DNA from: Bacteroidales bacterium
GTDB taxonomy: Bacteria; Bacteroidota; Bacteroidia; Bacteroidales; Muribaculaceae
Direction of reading: 5' to 3'
Assembly (NCBI GenBank): GCA_900767075.1
Contig: CAAFXX010000194.1
Span: 1 to 5,550 of the forward strand
Length of the DNA stretch: 5,550 bases
Shown piece by piece: positions 4,819 to 5,550 of the stretch. Every line of letters starts with the position of its first letter. Position 1 is the first letter of the stretch. Under the pieces are notes generated by a model. The model made no database searches and was not told the DNA's origin. It saw only the letters and a list, made by a program, of their open reading frames with translations. A program made the position numbers and the translations under genes.

Positions 4819-5550
4819 ATGGGAAGCATAGCAAGTTATATCGCACAGTCTGCATTGGTGATGACAATGCTTTACTTGACATACAAGTGGCTTATGGCAT
4901 CCACCACATTCCATAAGCTGAACCGCCTCGTTTTGATGGGTATCTATGCAATTTCCTGGTTACTACCCTTTCTTTTGCCGTTTTTCATAGGAAACAGCAC
5001 AGGCACAGTCCCCTTGATTTCCATCAGTCTCGATGCCATGCCGCTCGAAACAGCAGAAACACCTGCGTTGCATCCTGTTGATTGGTGGCGCATTGCAGTC
5101 GGCATCTGGCTAACCGGAGTTGCAGTCACTACATGCCTTTCCATAGCGGGAATGATCCGTATGTGGCATTTAATCCATAAAGGCGTGTGTACCGGTAAAG
5201 GATCATATGTCTTAGTCGTGACTGATTCTGCTCCCGGACCTTTCAGTTGGGGAAAGTATATCATTCTTCGTCCTGAAGACTGCGATATGGATATGCAGAT
5301 GGTTGTGGCTCATGAGGAAGCACATCTTCGCCGATTACATTGGCTTGACTTGCTTGTGGCACAGGTGACAGTTGTCTTACAGTGGTTTTCACCTGCGGCA
5401 TGGCTTATGATGCGCGAGCTGAAGAGTGTGCATGAGTTTCAGGTTGACCGGGAGGTCGCAGGTGATGACCCCGCGGCTTATCAGATGATGTTATTGAAAA
5501 AGACTGTCGGCTCGAGTTTCCCGACCTTCACCGACAGCCTTAATCACAGT
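4819..5550 (+). CDS. M56-family (BlaR1/MecR1-like) membrane metallopeptidase, 3' partial
   Basis: The frame from ATG 4819 is open for 244 codons and runs off the window end. Three N-terminal transmembrane segments are seen at about 7-27 (YIAQSALVMTMLYLTYKWLM), 36-58 and 89-113. The zinc protease motif is H165-E-E-A-H169, within VVAHEEAHLRRLHWLD. A downstream acidic cluster, HEFQVDREV (205-213), offers the third zinc ligand region (E206 or D210) usual for M56. The segment APGPFSWGKYIILRPE (138-153) also matches the family. The expected role is to sense an envelope signal and cause proteolysis of BlaI, relieving repression. The C-terminal part that would show any sensor or TonB-like domain is outside the window, so beta-lactam sensing cannot be claimed. 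The start fits the 5-bp gap after the blaI stop. Confidence 0.93.
   Translation, partial: MGSIASYIAQSALVMTMLYLTYKWLMASTTFHKLNRLVLMGIYAISWLLPFLLPFFIGNSTGTVPLISISLDAMPLETAETPALHPVDWWRIAVGIWLTGVAVTTCLSIAGMIRMWHLIHKGVCTGKGSYVLVVTDSAPGPFSWGKYIILRPEDCDMDMQMVVAHEEAHLRRLHWLDLLVAQVTVVLQWFSPAAWLMMRELKSVHEFQVDREVAGDDPAAYQMMLLKKTVGSSFPTFTDSLNHS

Noticed and set aside
4819..5550. BlaR1 proper: beta-lactam-inducible resistance module
   Set aside because: Only the membrane protease half is visible, with no penicillin-binding sensor domain and no beta-lactamase. BlaI/M56 pairs in this phylum occur in many contexts, so antibiotic sensing cannot be claimed.
1..5550. Defence, toxin-antitoxin, CRISPR or phage module
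   Set aside because: No repeat-spacer array, no paired small toxin/antitoxin genes and no phage genes were seen on either strand. Every sizeable coding region is accounted for.

Overview
The window looks like chromosomal DNA from a member of the Bacteroidota, probably Bacteroidales. The evidence is a carboxypeptidase-D-regulatory-like surface or envelope protein of a Bacteroidota-type family, a divergently read fluoride channel, a BlaI/M56 pair, promoters resembling the Bacteroidota TTTG-N19-21-TAnnTTTG pattern, and A-rich leaders in place of clear Shine-Dalgarno sites. No species can be named from the sequence alone.

Layout. Positions 2-1185 hold a gene whose 5' end lies outside the window. 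It encodes a carboxypeptidase-like regulatory domain followed by a family-specific domain. Its natural C-terminus is thrown out of frame by what looks like one missing base near 1045. Positions 1216-2739 are a complete IS3-family insertion sequence read on the minus strand. It has OrfA, OrfB with a full DD(35)E triad, an A7 slippery site and a strong predicted RNA structure for -1 frameshifting, imperfect terminal inverted repeats, and a 169-base non-coding left end with a 12-bp-stem hairpin. An AraC-family regulator (about 2929-3735, plus strand) follows. Immediately behind it, on the minus strand, is a 33-codon N-terminal stub of a carboxymuconolactone-decarboxylase-like gene. The stub lies 20 bp downstream of an intact crcB/fluC fluoride channel gene (3869-4258, minus). 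The divergent intergenic region 4259-4441 carries a candidate crcB promoter and a cluster of AACTA/TAGTT dyads that should be the BlaI operator. Positions 4442-4813 encode a BlaI/MecI/CopY repressor, and 4819 to the window end encodes the N-terminal 244 residues of an M56 (BlaR1-like) membrane metallopeptidase.

How the genes work together. BlaI and the M56 protease form a standard repressor/antirepressor signalling pair that probably represses its own promoter. The fluoride channel and the AraC regulator are not obviously linked to it. The left two thirds of the window shows decay: a frameshifted gene, an IS with no visible target duplication, and a truncated gene fused to the tail of araC. 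I see no convincing new multi-gene system. The most distinctive structures are the IS frameshift signal, the BlaI operator array, and the deletion junction behind araC.
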